Shown here: positions 39,801-49,190 of the stretch, piece by piece
How the letters are laid out: every line of letters begins with the position of its first letter
Numbering within the stretch: the first letter of the stretch is position 1
Origin: Fluoribacter gormanii
GTDB lineage: Bacteria; Pseudomonadota; Gammaproteobacteria; Legionellales; Legionellaceae
Reading direction: 5' to 3'
DNA: 64,000 bases
Assembly: GCF_900156395.1 (NCBI RefSeq)
Contig: NZ_FTNL01000023.1
Coordinates: forward strand, 1 to 64,000
Made by a program: the position numbers and the translations under genes
The notes under the pieces: model-generated
Databases searched by the model: none
The model's input: the letters and a program-made list of their open reading frames with translations, nothing else
Told to the model about the DNA's origin: nothing

Positions 39801-41036
39801 GTTTACTTCTTCCAGGCCTTTTTTCAATAAATTATTTTGTTTTTCTAATAATTCATTTGCTTTTTGCAGATAAATGCCCCTATTTGCAGGGTGCGATTTC
39901 AGCTTTTCCGCCTCTTGAGCAAAATCATTCATGTCTGCTTGGAGTTTAAGTAAACGAGAATCTACCTCTTGTTTTAACTGAATTGCCTCATTAATTTCTT
40001 GGCCCGAAATTGCGCTTATTATTTTACTAGCAGTTGTGGAAATTTGAGAAGCAAAACGTTTCATAGCTTCCATAGCGATTTTACTGGCGGAAGAATTGCC
40101 TAAGGCGGAGCGATAAAAATCTTCTAGTTTTTCAAGATCTTTATTTTGTTCGAAAGATTCAAGTTTAAGCTCCTTCCACTTTGTGGTTTCTAACATGCGG
40201 AGAACTACTAATTGGCTGGTGATTATAGAAATTAATGAGGCGTTTATTTCAGAGAGAAAATTGATCTCAGCTTCAATGTCTGCACCAGTATCCGCAGTTT
40301 TGCTGACTTCCTCAGTGCTTGCCGCTTTAGTTTTTTTCTTTTTAGGAGATACCCCAATATTCTGTGCTTGGGGCATCGCTTTCGGAGCTATTTTTTCCAG
40401 TTCTTCTAACTGATACATTGCATTTAAAAGATTCACATAATCTTGGGTCGTCGGTTCTTGTTGAAATTCTTTGCTGATAATTGCTGCCGCTTCTTGCCAT
40501 TTTTGGTTTAATGAGCCTGAACTTGGTTTGCTCTTTATTTGCTCTTCAATTAAATCCATCTTGTTCTTTGCAAGAGACTGCATCGCTGCATATGTATCGC
40601 TCTTAGTGTATTCGAAGGATCTTATATCTGCATCAATCTCAATTGCTTTTGCGAACTTAGGGCCTATTTCTTTTAAGGCATTTTCAAAAATAACTTTTTG
40701 TTTGGGTAAGCGAACTTCTTCTGGATCTGAAGCAATGGCATTTATGTTCTGTTCTAAATGGGAAAAAATGATCCTGATTTCTCTCCACAAATCACGCGTC
40801 TCATCTACTTCTAATTCTGAATTTCGAATAGGCTGTTCAGTTGATGTGAACGGATTGAGAAGATTATTGGCAATTGTGCGGAGAGAAAATTTTTTGACTA
40901 GTCCATTTAATTCCATTTCTCTAAACTCAGGTTGTTTGATTTTTTTAAATTGAGTATTTTTTAAACTACGTAATTTATCAATGAGAAGTCTGACCTCATC
41001 AACTATATCGAGTGGCTCATTTTTGGATTGTGACAT
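36873..41036 (-). CDS. Giant coiled-coil protein, likely effector
   Basis: 1387 residues, almost wholly helical and highly charged. Long heptad-like stretches occur (for example AKEADLEEKLVLELKNKNGP-like segments around residues 450-520). There is no signal peptide, no transmembrane segment and no enzyme motif I can recognise. A short low-complexity KKKKTKAAS stretch occurs near residue 235. The C-terminus ends FKESDEAISLDTPKSN, acidic then polar, as in many Dot/Icm substrates. Very long coiled-coil proteins with no bacterial housekeeping role are common among Legionella effectors. The function is unknown. It is the largest gene in the window and appears intact. Confidence 0.65.
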   Translation of the reverse strand: MSQSKNEPLDIVDEVRLLIDKLRSLKNTQFKKIKQPEFREMELNGLVKKFSLRTIANNLLNPFTSTEQPIRNSELEVDETRDLWREIRIIFSHLEQNINAIASDPEEVRLPKQKVIFENALKEIGPKFAKAIEIDADIRSFEYTKSDTYAAMQSLAKNKMDLIEEQIKSKPSSGSLNQKWQEAAAIISKEFQQEPTTQDYVNLLNAMYQLEELEKIAPKAMPQAQNIGVSPKKKKTKAASTEEVSKTADTGADIEAEINFLSEINASLISIITSQLVVLRMLETTKWKELKLESFEQNKDLEKLEDFYRSALGNSSASKIAMEAMKRFASQISTTASKIISAISGQEINEAIQLKQEVDSRLLKLQADMNDFAQEAEKLKSHPANRGIYLQKANELLEKQNNLLKKGLEEVNPIINKIMAIDEVLVDFNKSDKQDELFRAKKGEFDARYEPLVKEAADLEEKLVLELKNKNGPEIDAMKQEMDRLIGQLVSAHKKIKAVTKPDLGDYSHLLNSVFELNTAEEKIKNIFKKIEERIPEQKRENRLREEFATKRNMLLEAHEALKLPHTQFKNQDVQHDAIQLLDAVIPRFEEDLTHAPVKQVEEALDAINSTIKRLNEALLKAKVTPKVAQQHFRILCNKIQSSADPLLNSMEQLRDAPNYRDVHLTIDLDQYNRLKEILNQEDLLVVEEDIDFDKGTSDLTLWSREELIAYCKQLAEFADITLTRGIATYSPKYNATDIANFEDAMAFGTQAASSQVNPFTLFNQMHAFISVASGDTDELDSAIKRIYENRSRIQNDFKQQYPDVDIKTMPTFLTELQFSEEIARQVSNDDRQIQILMDIHNQGDLEAFLRQELDTYHYRQRDMDIPSSEPAQHNNLSELSALRSSRDLITTAFKVHWLAVIQKQIEIEQAVNPQSQIMNDLLGLKQFVASLPIYDFLSERNLSFIEKKVNELKQQQVYYSFNHFYEIQQIALGQSLANNLGKQDATTDAEEKLQRVQGKISENAENHRLKEESVSLQRLSFPQDFYSFIEKSEDFLKWSNFLQESLGETSAQLISEEDKQFLQEVRSTNLDEEIKRIILTAPQDAEQCFDLVSRLNQCAAQGERLSEIHKKWIGMIDKVLEAYPSESKPYNPGFYGAKQVDEWVQINNLIKNRQVEENLSQYRANRAQLEKVKEHGFDPDIDYKNLLTGLQDNRQILDEGRELYQRLENMRKQEVSEKYKKLTEAMKVLGELNEGIIKTFKYSEDLTEEHKKLLRAVNKNMINLFEDGEKILRNLDLDTFYRDPEKFKATIDEASNFLTELPTTVSQCFDKTHYDALDDAGLDAMDKAYNMVMEAIAELYKNWGWEFKYERAVGKVTQDYKTRINAITDRFKESDEAISLDTPKSN

Positions 41037-41235
41037 GCTTTACTAACTCCCTATCAACGAGTTATTTATAATCATATTATGTGAACATTAAGTATTTATT
41101 AAGGGCTATACGTTTTATTAAGCATCTACACCTATTTATGGCTTACGATGGGGTAATTCATTTACTATTTGCTTAAAAGCATCAATTCAAAAATTTGTAT
41201 GTTAAGAAATCTCTCCCTCACCCAAAACCGTATTT

Positions 41236-41694
41236 CTAGCATTGCAATAACGCTTTCGGATGAACCAGGTTTAGAAAATCATCTCTTTTGATTTTTAGCA
41301 GTTGATCATGGTTTCCAGCATTAAAGACGAACCATTCTTTATGCGCAAGACTATCTGCAAGATAGACGTCCATATTATAAAGTTCACCAAAAAGAGGTAT
41401 TGCGCCAACTTCACAGTCTTTAAATTTGTCTTGAAATTCAAACTCTTTAGCAATCTCAGCGCGTTTTGCTCGAGTCTCTTTTTTTAATAGTTCCAAATTC
41501 AGCCGTGTATTGGCGGGGATTGCGACGAGTGTAAATTTGCCATCTAGTTTGACAACTACCGATTTGGCAAAGTGGTTTCCTTTAATATGCGCTGCTTGTG
41601 CACATTGAGACGCAGTATAGGCTCTGGGATGACTGATCGTCTTGTATGGAATATCATGAGTTTTCATATATTTTCTAATTGATGGGTTTAACAT
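41236..41694 (-). CDS. YbaK/ProX-type aminoacyl-tRNA deacylase
   Basis: 152 residues forming one YbaK domain. HDIPYKTISHPRAYTASQCA leads, then GNHFAKSVVVKLDGKFTLVA, where the catalytic-type lysine follows the Ala, and CEVGAIPLFGELYNMDVYLAD. These proteins hydrolyse mischarged tRNAs such as Cys-tRNA(Pro) or Ala-tRNA(Pro). ATG 41694 has GGGAG six bases upstream and is preferred over TTG 41709. No operon partner is present. Confidence 0.82.
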   Translation of the reverse strand: MLNPSIRKYMKTHDIPYKTISHPRAYTASQCAQAAHIKGNHFAKSVVVKLDGKFTLVAIPANTRLNLELLKKETRAKRAEIAKEFEFQDKFKDCEVGAIPLFGELYNMDVYLADSLAHKEWFVFNAGNHDQLLKIKRDDFLNLVHPKALLQC

Positions 41695-41894
41695 GAGATG
41701 CTCCCACAAAGTATGGATATGTTTAATTATAGAACAATTTTGTCTGTACTCGTTGCCATGCCTAAATGTTTTATCTACCCTCTATTTTAAATTTGTGACA
41801 AGATGATTTTTGATTTGTAAAAAAGGTTCACAATGTTCTGAAATCCAAGGAACCACAAGAGTGAAAGGTGTCTGCTAAAAACAAGGAATAGTCG

Positions 41895-42449
41895 ATGCGC
41901 AATACCGATCAACAAAATCAAAACCCTTTTGATAAGCTCGCTAATGAAATGCTCTTAGCGATTCTTAATACTCGGAATAAAGATAGAAATTATATTCTTA
42001 ACCCCAAAGATATTCTGTCCTTTGCTTTAAGCTGTCAACGTTTTAATGGGATAAGCCTGGATGCCAATTGTTTTTTTTCGCCTCATAAGTATAACGATGT
42101 GCGACAAAAAGCCTCGGATTATCACGAATATAAAGAAAGACGACTTGCTCAATTGAAGTATGCACAAAGAGTGTGGCATGAAAAAAACGGGGCGTTTTAT
42201 TTGAATAAGACTAATAGAAATAGAATGGCTACCTGTTTAGGTTTACTTCTAGCATCTATTTTAGCGTTCACGTTTGACATGGGCTATGGAGCTTATTTTG
42301 TAACCACTTTAGTTTTATCTATACTAGCTCTGGTAATTAACGATCTCCTTTTTGAGCACTTGGAGTATTCGTTAAATTCATCTGATGTGAGCGCTATTCC
42401 TCTTCAATTTTTTGAAGAGGAAATAGTCGGTAAGTCTAACTCAATTTAA
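41895..42449 (+). CDS. F-box-like protein with two membrane segments, likely effector
   Basis: 184 residues. Residues 11-55 match an F-box: NPFDKLANEMLLAILN, then ILSFALSCQRFNGISLD, with the expected hydrophobic and Cys-Arg-Phe pattern. Two adjacent transmembrane segments follow at about 111-150 (CLGLLLASILAFTFDMGYGA and TTLVLSILALVINDLLF). F-box proteins recruit host SKP1/cullin ubiquitin ligases, and several Legionella effectors do so. Here the F-box would be tethered to a membrane. Recognition of the F-box is by pattern only. The protein has no classical signal peptide. Confidence 0.65.
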   Translation: MRNTDQQNQNPFDKLANEMLLAILNTRNKDRNYILNPKDILSFALSCQRFNGISLDANCFFSPHKYNDVRQKASDYHEYKERRLAQLKYAQRVWHEKNGAFYLNKTNRNRMATCLGLLLASILAFTFDMGYGAYFVTTLVLSILALVINDLLFEHLEYSLNSSDVSAIPLQFFEEEIVGKSNSI

Positions 42450-42545
42450 TCTGTATTTCGCTTGGATTTATGACGAATATGCTTTTTATCAAATTGAGTA
42501 ACATTAGGCTACTTATTTAAAGCATAAGCTGCTTTATGAAGTTAG

Positions 42546-43232
42546 TTAATTAGGTTTTGAAAAAGCGTTTGCTGCTATTTCAATATCTGACTCATTTTCT
42601 TCAATAGCATCCTCAGTTTTTCCTTTTAAAGAGGCTATTCTATGCAAAAGCTCTTCAGGTAATGTACTGAACAATGAAGTTCTCGTGCGAAATGCTTGAG
42701 CAAGAACCCGCGAATTTTTTCTTATTTCTGAGATTCTATTAAACGCACTCTGTAACGTCATCGATGTAGATTCTAAGTTTTTGCCATCTAACGCAACTGC
42801 TATATTATGTTCCCCAAAACTATGGTCATCCATTACCGATTTTTGAACAAGCTCGGGAGTTACTAAAGCCCCTAATTCAATAAGGGTTTTAACCGTTCTG
42901 GCTTGTAAAGCATAGAGGCTATAATAGGGATCATGCAAACTGCCTATCACCATGGCTTCAGCATATGCTTTCTCTGACACTGCAGCACGATTTTCGATCA
43001 TTATGTTCAAGCACTCTGTCGTGGGTTTTAAACCTAGTTTACTTGCTTGTGCCAGAACATTATCAATCAACGCAAAGTCATATGTTGCCAATATTTTTTC
43101 TAATTGAGGAGAAGTTATGTTTGCTCCCGTGTTGATGAGCGCAGCTACTTTTTTTCTTCGTTCAAAAACACATTTAATTTCTAAAGCCTGATCGAGTCGT
43201 AAGTCTATACTTGTATCGTGTTTCATTTGCAT
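42546..43232 (-). CDS. Small ankyrin-like protein with F-box-like C-terminus, likely effector
   Basis: 228 residues. Repeating helical pairs such as KKVAALINTGANITSPQLEK and RTVKTLIELGALVTPELVQK resemble ankyrin repeats but are degenerate. Near residue 190, SLFSTLPEELLHRIASLKGK resembles the first helix of an F-box. The tail EDAIEENESDIEIAANAFSK is an acidic E-block followed by a polar end, suggesting Dot/Icm export. No membrane segment is present. It is convergent with the F-box membrane gene at 41895-42449. Confidence 0.6.
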   Translation of the reverse strand: MQMKHDTSIDLRLDQALEIKCVFERRKKVAALINTGANITSPQLEKILATYDFALIDNVLAQASKLGLKPTTECLNIMIENRAAVSEKAYAEAMVIGSLHDPYYSLYALQARTVKTLIELGALVTPELVQKSVMDDHSFGEHNIAVALDGKNLESTSMTLQSAFNRISEIRKNSRVLAQAFRTRTSLFSTLPEELLHRIASLKGKTEDAIEENESDIEIAANAFSKPN

Positions 43233-43449
43233 AATTAAAAGCCTTTATGTTTAGATGATTAAATTGTTGAGTTTATTTTTGCAGTCTATTTAAATTGCCG
43301 ATTTCTTAGTAAGTCGTGACTTAGCTCCGGATAGAAGCAGTTTGTAATAATATTTAACCAAATGCAGCTGTTTAGATCAAAATATATTTTTTTATATGTC
43401 ATATTAATTATGTTGATTGAGGTTTTTAATTGGATGCGTTTTTTGTTGT

Positions 43450-44340
43450 TTAGAGGCAGTGCTCTTTAATAATCTTCATGAGCCATAGCAGGGGTTTGTA
43501 ATTGTCAAAACGTTTGTGATAGAACATGTTAACCGTAAAGCTCTTCTTTTGAAAAGGCAGAGGTTTTATCTCAAAATATTGTTTTTCATTTAGAAAAATC
43601 GCTAAATGTCGCGGTACAATTGCTAGATAATCTGTGTCGCGAATTACCTCAAGTGCACTAATTAAATTGGATACGGTTACTTTAATATTCCTTTTAAGGT
43701 CAGGATTCGCCCATTGTTCATGTAATGCTTTTTCAATAAATTGTATTTCCACATGATCTGCTGTCATAAGTAATTTTTGAGTCAACTTTTTATTGGCAAG
43801 CGGATGTGATTTACGCATTGCACAAGCCATTTCCTCTTCAAGTAAAAACTCTTTGTTTATAGCAGTTCCATAAGGTAGAAAATCGGCACTAATTGCCAAA
43901 TCAACGGTGGTTGCTAACAGTTCATCAAGATTTAAGTTCTCCGATACCCAAATGGTTTTTAAAATAAAATTAGGCGCATGTTGTGCCAGATAAGCAGATA
44001 ATTTAGATAAAATTAGCAGCTCTCCATGACTTCCTAGAACTAAATTAAATCTGACTGTTTCGTTGCGAGGGTCAAACTCATCTTTTTCAAAGACTTGATT
44101 AGCGGTATTTAAAAAATTTTTAATTTTATGACTCACGACTAAGGCCTTGGGAGTGGGTCTAAGGCCATGTGCTTCACGGATAAATAATGGATCGTCGAAA
44201 ATATACCTTAACTGCTTCAAAATTTTACTCATGGCGGCCTGACTAAGGTGGGATTTATCAGCAGCTTTCGAAACAGAGCACTCGCTTAATAACGTATCAA
44301 AATATACCAATAAATTTAAATTTACCTTTTTTAAGTCCAT
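43450..44340 (-). CDS. LysR-family transcriptional regulator
   Basis: 296 residues with the LysR N-terminal helix-turn-helix: NLNLLVYFDTLLSECSVSKA, then HLSQAAMSKILKQLRYIFDD, then RPTPKA. The C-terminal effector-binding half follows, with typical VLGSHGELLILSKLSAYLAQ. LysR proteins usually regulate a nearby, often divergent, gene. Here the divergent neighbour is the 180-residue gene at 44535-45077. The ligand is unknown. Confidence 0.88.
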   Translation of the reverse strand: MDLKKVNLNLLVYFDTLLSECSVSKAADKSHLSQAAMSKILKQLRYIFDDPLFIREAHGLRPTPKALVVSHKIKNFLNTANQVFEKDEFDPRNETVRFNLVLGSHGELLILSKLSAYLAQHAPNFILKTIWVSENLNLDELLATTVDLAISADFLPYGTAINKEFLLEEEMACAMRKSHPLANKKLTQKLLMTADHVEIQFIEKALHEQWANPDLKRNIKVTVSNLISALEVIRDTDYLAIVPRHLAIFLNEKQYFEIKPLPFQKKSFTVNMFYHKRFDNYKPLLWLMKIIKEHCL

Positions 44341-44534
44341 GTATTATCAAGCCATTCGATTTACGTTGTAACTAAAGTATAGTTAATTTTAGCCATACCT
44401 TGAAAAAACTCGATTAGCTCTAGCGAACGAATTGGATGAATCATTTGTAATGAATCTGTAAAAAAGCTGAACCCAAAATAAATCGTGATTAATTTTTAGA
44501 CTAAAATCACTCAAAAATAGCTGGAGTATTGTTT

Positions 44535-45077
44535 ATGAGTGCAAATCAAGAAGCGCTTAAAAAAGACGTTGAACGATTACTGAATTTAAAGAAAAAACAG
44601 GAAGAGCTTGGTGTTCTAAATCAAAAAGACATGCAAGAGAAAATGGAACTTGAGAATAAGCATAAAGAGTTTTTGCAAATGAACAGTCAGCAAATGGAGC
44701 AAGAATTAAAGAAAAAAGGTTCCATGAAAAAAGTTGGTGTTGAGGGCGAAGATTTAAAGCTAATTATTGAAGACTATAAAAGAAAATATGGCGAACAAAG
44801 CTGGTACAAAGAACCTGAAGAACAAGATGGGAAAGTCACTTTAACTTTTCCTTCTGAGGAAGAAGTAGGTATTTTCTTTGAAGGTCAGGCCAGAGAAAAT
44901 CGCTCTTTTATTATTGTTGATAATAAAACAAATGAAGTGATCGCCTACTCCAATGGAGATGGTAACTTATACAATGGAAATGGAAGTGTTTATGAAGGTG
45001 GAGAATTTCAATCATCGAATCAACGTTTAAGCGACTTTAGAATGCCGGAGAAAGAAGGAGCAAGGATGGGCTTTTAA
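44535..45077 (+). CDS. Uncharacterised protein with coiled-coil start, possible effector
   Basis: About 180 residues. The first 70 are a charged coiled coil (KKDVERLLNLKKKQEELGVL). The rest is a compact-looking domain with TFPSEEEVGIFFEGQAREN and FIIVDNKTNEVIAYSNGDGN. I do not recognise a named family. ATG 44535 has GGAG nine bases upstream; the TTG at 44529 is less likely. There is no signal peptide. The segment ending VIAYSNGDGNLY seems like a conserved core. It is divergent from the LysR regulator. Confidence 0.55.
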   Translation: MSANQEALKKDVERLLNLKKKQEELGVLNQKDMQEKMELENKHKEFLQMNSQQMEQELKKKGSMKKVGVEGEDLKLIIEDYKRKYGEQSWYKEPEEQDGKVTLTFPSEEEVGIFFEGQARENRSFIIVDNKTNEVIAYSNGDGNLYNGNGSVYEGGEFQSSNQRLSDFRMPEKEGARMGF

Positions 45078-45136
45078 AGCATCAAAATTAGAAAACAAGT
45101 AGCATACCCAGCCGTTTGTACCTTGGTTGGAATGAA

Positions 45137-45892
45137 TTAAGGATTGTAATATTTGTCATAAATCGAGGTATAGGTACCATCCTTTTCCAAGCTGAGAATC
45201 GCTTTATTTATCTCCGCGATTAATGCTGCTTTGTCCGTAAGAGCAAGAATGCCATAACCTTGTCCTAATGGTATGTCTTGCCCTATCAATTTAATGTTAT
45301 ACAAATTATTGTTTAATAATCTTTGCGCAATGATGTTATTGAGGACAATCACATCGATTTTATGCTGAGCTAAATCAGTTAAAAGATCTGATTCTTTATT
45401 ATAGGCAACTATCTGATTGTGATTTTGGAACGAGGTTTGAACTAACAGATCATAAAAAGTTTGTTTAATCACCCCAATTTTTTTGTTTTCTATATCTGCT
45501 AAATCACTGATCGGGCTATCCTTTGAGGTAATAAAATGTATTTTGCTGACCGCATAGGGAATGCTGGCGGCATATTGTTTGAGCTCGGAAGAAGTATAGG
45601 GTTTAATAGGAATGAGTACATCAATCTTACCACTATCCAGGAACTCAAATTCATTGTTCAATGTGATCTCTTGGTAGATGCATGTGGTTCCAATGCGTTT
45701 GCAGATGTTATTCATGAGATCGATAAAAAAGCCAAAGTAATAAGGACCTTGAGCGGTATTAACTCTCTCGACAAGAGGAGGACCTGCGATGCTTACCCCC
45801 ACTTTTAATGGACTGCTCAATGAAAGCGTACTGATAAACAGCATCATGATAAATACCATAATCGGTATCTTAGGGATTCGAGTTAAGTGCAT
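45137..45892 (-). CDS. Periplasmic amino-acid-binding protein (SBP family 3)
   Basis: 251 residues with a signal peptide (KIPIMVFIMMLFISTLSLSS). The family 3 solute-binding layout follows: KVGVSIAGPPLVERV, FGFFIDLMNNICKRIGTTCI, ENKKIGVIKQTFYDLLVQ and KAILSLEKDGTYTSIYDKYY. It would bind a polar amino acid or similar ligand in the periplasm. No ABC permease or ATPase genes are adjacent, so its transporter or sensor partner is elsewhere or it acts alone. Ribosome site is weak. Confidence 0.85.
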   Translation of the reverse strand: MHLTRIPKIPIMVFIMMLFISTLSLSSPLKVGVSIAGPPLVERVNTAQGPYYFGFFIDLMNNICKRIGTTCIYQEITLNNEFEFLDSGKIDVLIPIKPYTSSELKQYAASIPYAVSKIHFITSKDSPISDLADIENKKIGVIKQTFYDLLVQTSFQNHNQIVAYNKESDLLTDLAQHKIDVIVLNNIIAQRLLNNNLYNIKLIGQDIPLGQGYGILALTDKAALIAEINKAILSLEKDGTYTSIYDKYYNP

Positions 45893-46072
45893 GTCATTTT
45901 GTCGTACTTTTCTTAAAATTTAGGAAGTAAATTATGTTTTGTCAATATTAGACAGATTGATTGTATTTGAGTCAATTGTCGTGTTTGTTTTTGTGACGAG
46001 ATTGCTTTAAAAATCAAATGATTGTTTTCATAATAAAAGCTACACTATCCGTTATCTTATAAAGCGATCGTC

Positions 46073-46165
46073 ATGGACGAAAATAATAATCAACGCCTAA
46101 CCCTTCATGACATGTCTGATGAAGAGATGCTTCATTTTGAAACGACCGTACCCCCGAGAGTTTAG
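46073..46165 (+). CDS. Possible short open frame or gene remnant
   Basis: A 30-codon frame (MDENNNQRLTLHDMSDEEML continuing to TVPPRV) lies alone in the 500-bp stretch 45893-46392. The following DNA (LPDYVDKCMG then stop, in a shifted frame) looks like possible continuation broken by indels. It may be the remains of a small acidic protein. Otherwise the stretch holds no gene I can see. Confidence 0.25.
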   Translation: MDENNNQRLTLHDMSDEEMLHFETTVPPRV

Positions 46166-46392
46166 TGCTCCCAGATTATGTTGATAAATGCATGGGTTGA
46201 GCAATTTAAAGTGACGTTAGTAGAGTAATTCCAAGCTAATACTGGCCGTGAGGCAGTAATTTCTTTCATGGAGATGATTCAATAATTGTGCTTTATGAAA
46301 AAATATCGACCTATTGAGAAAAAAAAGATAGAATAATCTGAGTTTTTAAGTCAAACGCCCGGTTAGTTGACGGGCCAAGAATGAACATGTAG

Positions 46393-47640
46393 ATGCAAAT
46401 AACTCAAGAAAGAAAGCAACTCTGGATTATTTTACTGATCGTCTTAATCAGTTTTATTGGTTCATCTATTGCTTATCCCATTCTGCCGCCTCTTTTTTTA
46501 CAATCTTCCGACCAGTTAATTACCGCTCCTGAATGGAGTGAAAACAGCAGGCGTATTTTGCTGGGACTAACCCTTGCAATTTTCCCTCTAGGACAATTCA
46601 TTGGCTCCCCCATTTTGGGTCGAAGTTCTGATTTATACGGTCGTAAAAAAATACTGATGATCAGCTTGGCAGGAAGCACGCTGGGTTATCTCTTAACGGT
46701 CATATCATTTTGGACAAACTGCTTTTGGTTGCTATTATTCAGCCGCTTTTTAACAGGATTTATGGAAGGGACTTTTGCTGTGGCAAGAGCATTTGCGTCA
46801 GAACTAACTACCATTAACAAATTTGTGAGTTTTGGCCGGATCAACAGTATGGCGGGTATTGGTTATATCATTGGACCAATCATTGGTGGGTTGTTATCAA
46901 ATTCACAGATTGTCCCCTCGTTTTCGTGTTCCTTCCCTTTTACTGTTGCCGCAGTAGCTTCAATGACGACACTGGGGCTTTCCTGGTGGAAATTGCCGGA
47001 ACATAAAATTCAGCGCCAACCTGAAAATGAAAGCATATTGAGTAAACTCAATATTATTCGGCAATTCAAACTATTATTTCAAAATCATCCACATTTAATC
47101 CATTTGCTGATTATCAGCACACTCTTTACCTTTGCTGTGGATATATTTTACGAATTTGGCCCAGTTTATCTGGCCGGAAAATGGAATATGTCTCCAGGAA
47201 TGATCGCGGGTTATAATGCTGTATTATCAGCCGCACTTGCTTTAGGAGCCTCATGGCTTCCGCAGCGTCTTTCAAAGCGCATACCTATCCATAAAATTAT
47301 TATTCTGGCCATGATCGCTACTACTTTGATTTTTGCCGCCATGGTTGCTTTTCAATATCCCTCAATCATGATTTTGCTCTTTGGACTCATTGGATTTAGC
47401 ATTACCAGCGTCACAACAACGATGACGATACATATCTCCAATAGGTCTCATACTACAATTCAAGGGGAAGTCATGGGTGCACAATTAAGTTTACGCACCT
47501 TGGGTGATGCCATTATTTGCTTTATCGGCGGTTTGCTGATTATTGTATCAATTATTTTGCCCATTATTTTATGCTGTATCACCGCATTGATTGCCAGCAT
47601 TTTGTGTTTGGTCTATTTAAAGCCCACAGTTTATAAGTAA
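46393..47640 (+). CDS. MFS transporter (TetA-like)
   Basis: A 415-residue inner-membrane transporter with about twelve hydrophobic segments. IGSSIAYPILPPLFL opens helix 1. GQFIGSPILGRSSDLYGRKK is the family signature between helices 2 and 3. FSRFLTGFMEGTFAVARAFA follows, then YIIGPIIGGLL (antiporter motif C-like). It probably exports drugs or metabolites in exchange for protons. ATG 46393 has no strong ribosome site. It is convergent with the GGDEF gene, 26 bp away. Confidence 0.85.
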   Translation: MQITQERKQLWIILLIVLISFIGSSIAYPILPPLFLQSSDQLITAPEWSENSRRILLGLTLAIFPLGQFIGSPILGRSSDLYGRKKILMISLAGSTLGYLLTVISFWTNCFWLLLFSRFLTGFMEGTFAVARAFASELTTINKFVSFGRINSMAGIGYIIGPIIGGLLSNSQIVPSFSCSFPFTVAAVASMTTLGLSWWKLPEHKIQRQPENESILSKLNIIRQFKLLFQNHPHLIHLLIISTLFTFAVDIFYEFGPVYLAGKWNMSPGMIAGYNAVLSAALALGASWLPQRLSKRIPIHKIIILAMIATTLIFAAMVAFQYPSIMILLFGLIGFSITSVTTTMTIHISNRSHTTIQGEVMGAQLSLRTLGDAIICFIGGLLIIVSIILPIILCCITALIASILCLVYLKPTVYK

Positions 47641-47666
47641 TTAGAAATTCAGGGTTTTGCTTACAA

Positions 47667-49190
47667 TTATTTGATTAAATCAATGAACTCGACACGATTT
47701 CGTCCTAGTGTTTTCGCACGATACATTGCATCGTCAGCAAGGTCTAATAATCTGGTTGGGTTATCTTCTTTGGGAATACAAGCTGCTACGCCCACACTAA
47801 TCGTTACAAAACGGGACGCATCTGAATCGGGATGTGGTAGTTCCAAATTACGAACAGCTTGGCGAAGTGACTCTGCAAATTTAATTGCACCTTCCATCTG
47901 AGTGTCAGGCAAAATACAGGTAAATTCTTCACCTCCATATCGTGCAAGCAAGTCGGTGCTGCGGGTTACTCTCTTTTTTAATGCTTGAGCAACAAACTTT
48001 AGAGCATCATCGCCAGCCAGATGACCAAGACTGTCGTTATAACGCTTAAAAAAATCGATATCCATCATAATAATTGCTATTGGTTTGGAATAACGCAGTG
48101 CGCGTTTCCATTCCTGTTTAAGGAAGTCATCGAATCGACGACGATTTGCTATGGCTGTTAATCCATCCAGATAAGACATTTCCTGAAGCAAAACTTGCAG
48201 TTTCTTTTTTTCACTAATATCCTCTCCTACACCCACAAAATGTTGGATTTCTCCAAGGGTATTAAATACGGGGGCAATACTCCAAGATTGCCAGAATGTA
48301 CTTCCATTTTTTCGGTGGTAGAGAAGTTCGCCAGTCCAGGAGATGCCAGATTGTATTTTTTTCCATAAATCAGTTAATACACTTCTCGGTGTCATGTTAT
48401 TATGAAAAATATCTGTTTTTTTACCATATAACTCTTCTTTAGAATAGCCTGTCAATTTGATGATTTGCGGATTGGCATAAATAATAGTTCTCTGTTTATC
48501 AACGATCAGTACAGATACCGGGCTTTGTTCGATAGCCGCTTGCATTTCACGTAAACGATTTCGCTCTTCTACAGATTTAGTGATGTCATGAAATGCAATC
48601 ACAATTCCTTTGTTATTTTTTAACATAATTGGGGTCGTAATTAGAGATACAGGGAAGCAAGTACCATCTTTACGCCAAAAATAATCATCATCACTTGCAT
48701 AAGGTTTTTCTGTTTGTATTACTTCCAAGTTTTTACAATACCCCATAGGATAGGGGTCATGAGTATAATAGCAATGATGAAAGAGTTCATGGGCGTTTTG
48801 ACCAAGCATTTCGGTTTCATCATAACCTAACATACTGCACGCTGCGGCATTAACAAACTCAAGCTTACCCTCTTTATTGATGACTACTAATCCTTCGCCA
48901 AGCGCAGACGTGATATCTCGTAAATACTGTTCGCTTTGTTCCACCTGCTTTTTTGCTTGTTGTAAATCACGGGCTATCTTTGCATTTATTTGGAGTGCTT
49001 CTTCTAACTCCTGGGTGCGTTTTTTTACTTTATCTTCAAGAATAACTGTGTTTTGAAATACTCCAAAATCTGTTCGTGGCGCATTCATATCTTGTTCTGC
49101 TCTATCAATCAATGCCTTAATAATTTTATTGAGGCGTTCGATTTCTGCATGCAATTCCTTCTTAGTGTTAAGCGTGTTTTTTTCAGGCAT
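47667..49190 (-). CDS. PAS-PAS-GGDEF diguanylate cyclase
   Basis: 507 residues: an N-terminal coiled coil (to ~85), two PAS domains (about 90-210 and 215-335), and a GGDEF domain. The active site is RYGGEEFTCILPD, a functional GGEEF variant. An inhibitory I-site RxxD (RSTD) stands five residues before it. MMDIDFFKRYNDSLGHLAGD carries the metal and GTP contacts. It makes cyclic-di-GMP. It overlaps the FIST sensor gene by 8 bp (ATGCCTGA), so the two are translated together. The FIST protein probably controls its activity. Cytoplasmic; no membrane segment. Confidence 0.9.
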   Translation of the reverse strand: MPEKNTLNTKKELHAEIERLNKIIKALIDRAEQDMNAPRTDFGVFQNTVILEDKVKKRTQELEEALQINAKIARDLQQAKKQVEQSEQYLRDITSALGEGLVVINKEGKLEFVNAAACSMLGYDETEMLGQNAHELFHHCYYTHDPYPMGYCKNLEVIQTEKPYASDDDYFWRKDGTCFPVSLITTPIMLKNNKGIVIAFHDITKSVEERNRLREMQAAIEQSPVSVLIVDKQRTIIYANPQIIKLTGYSKEELYGKKTDIFHNNMTPRSVLTDLWKKIQSGISWTGELLYHRKNGSTFWQSWSIAPVFNTLGEIQHFVGVGEDISEKKKLQVLLQEMSYLDGLTAIANRRRFDDFLKQEWKRALRYSKPIAIIMMDIDFFKRYNDSLGHLAGDDALKFVAQALKKRVTRSTDLLARYGGEEFTCILPDTQMEGAIKFAESLRQAVRNLELPHPDSDASRFVTISVGVAACIPKEDNPTRLLDLADDAMYRAKTLGRNRVEFIDLIK

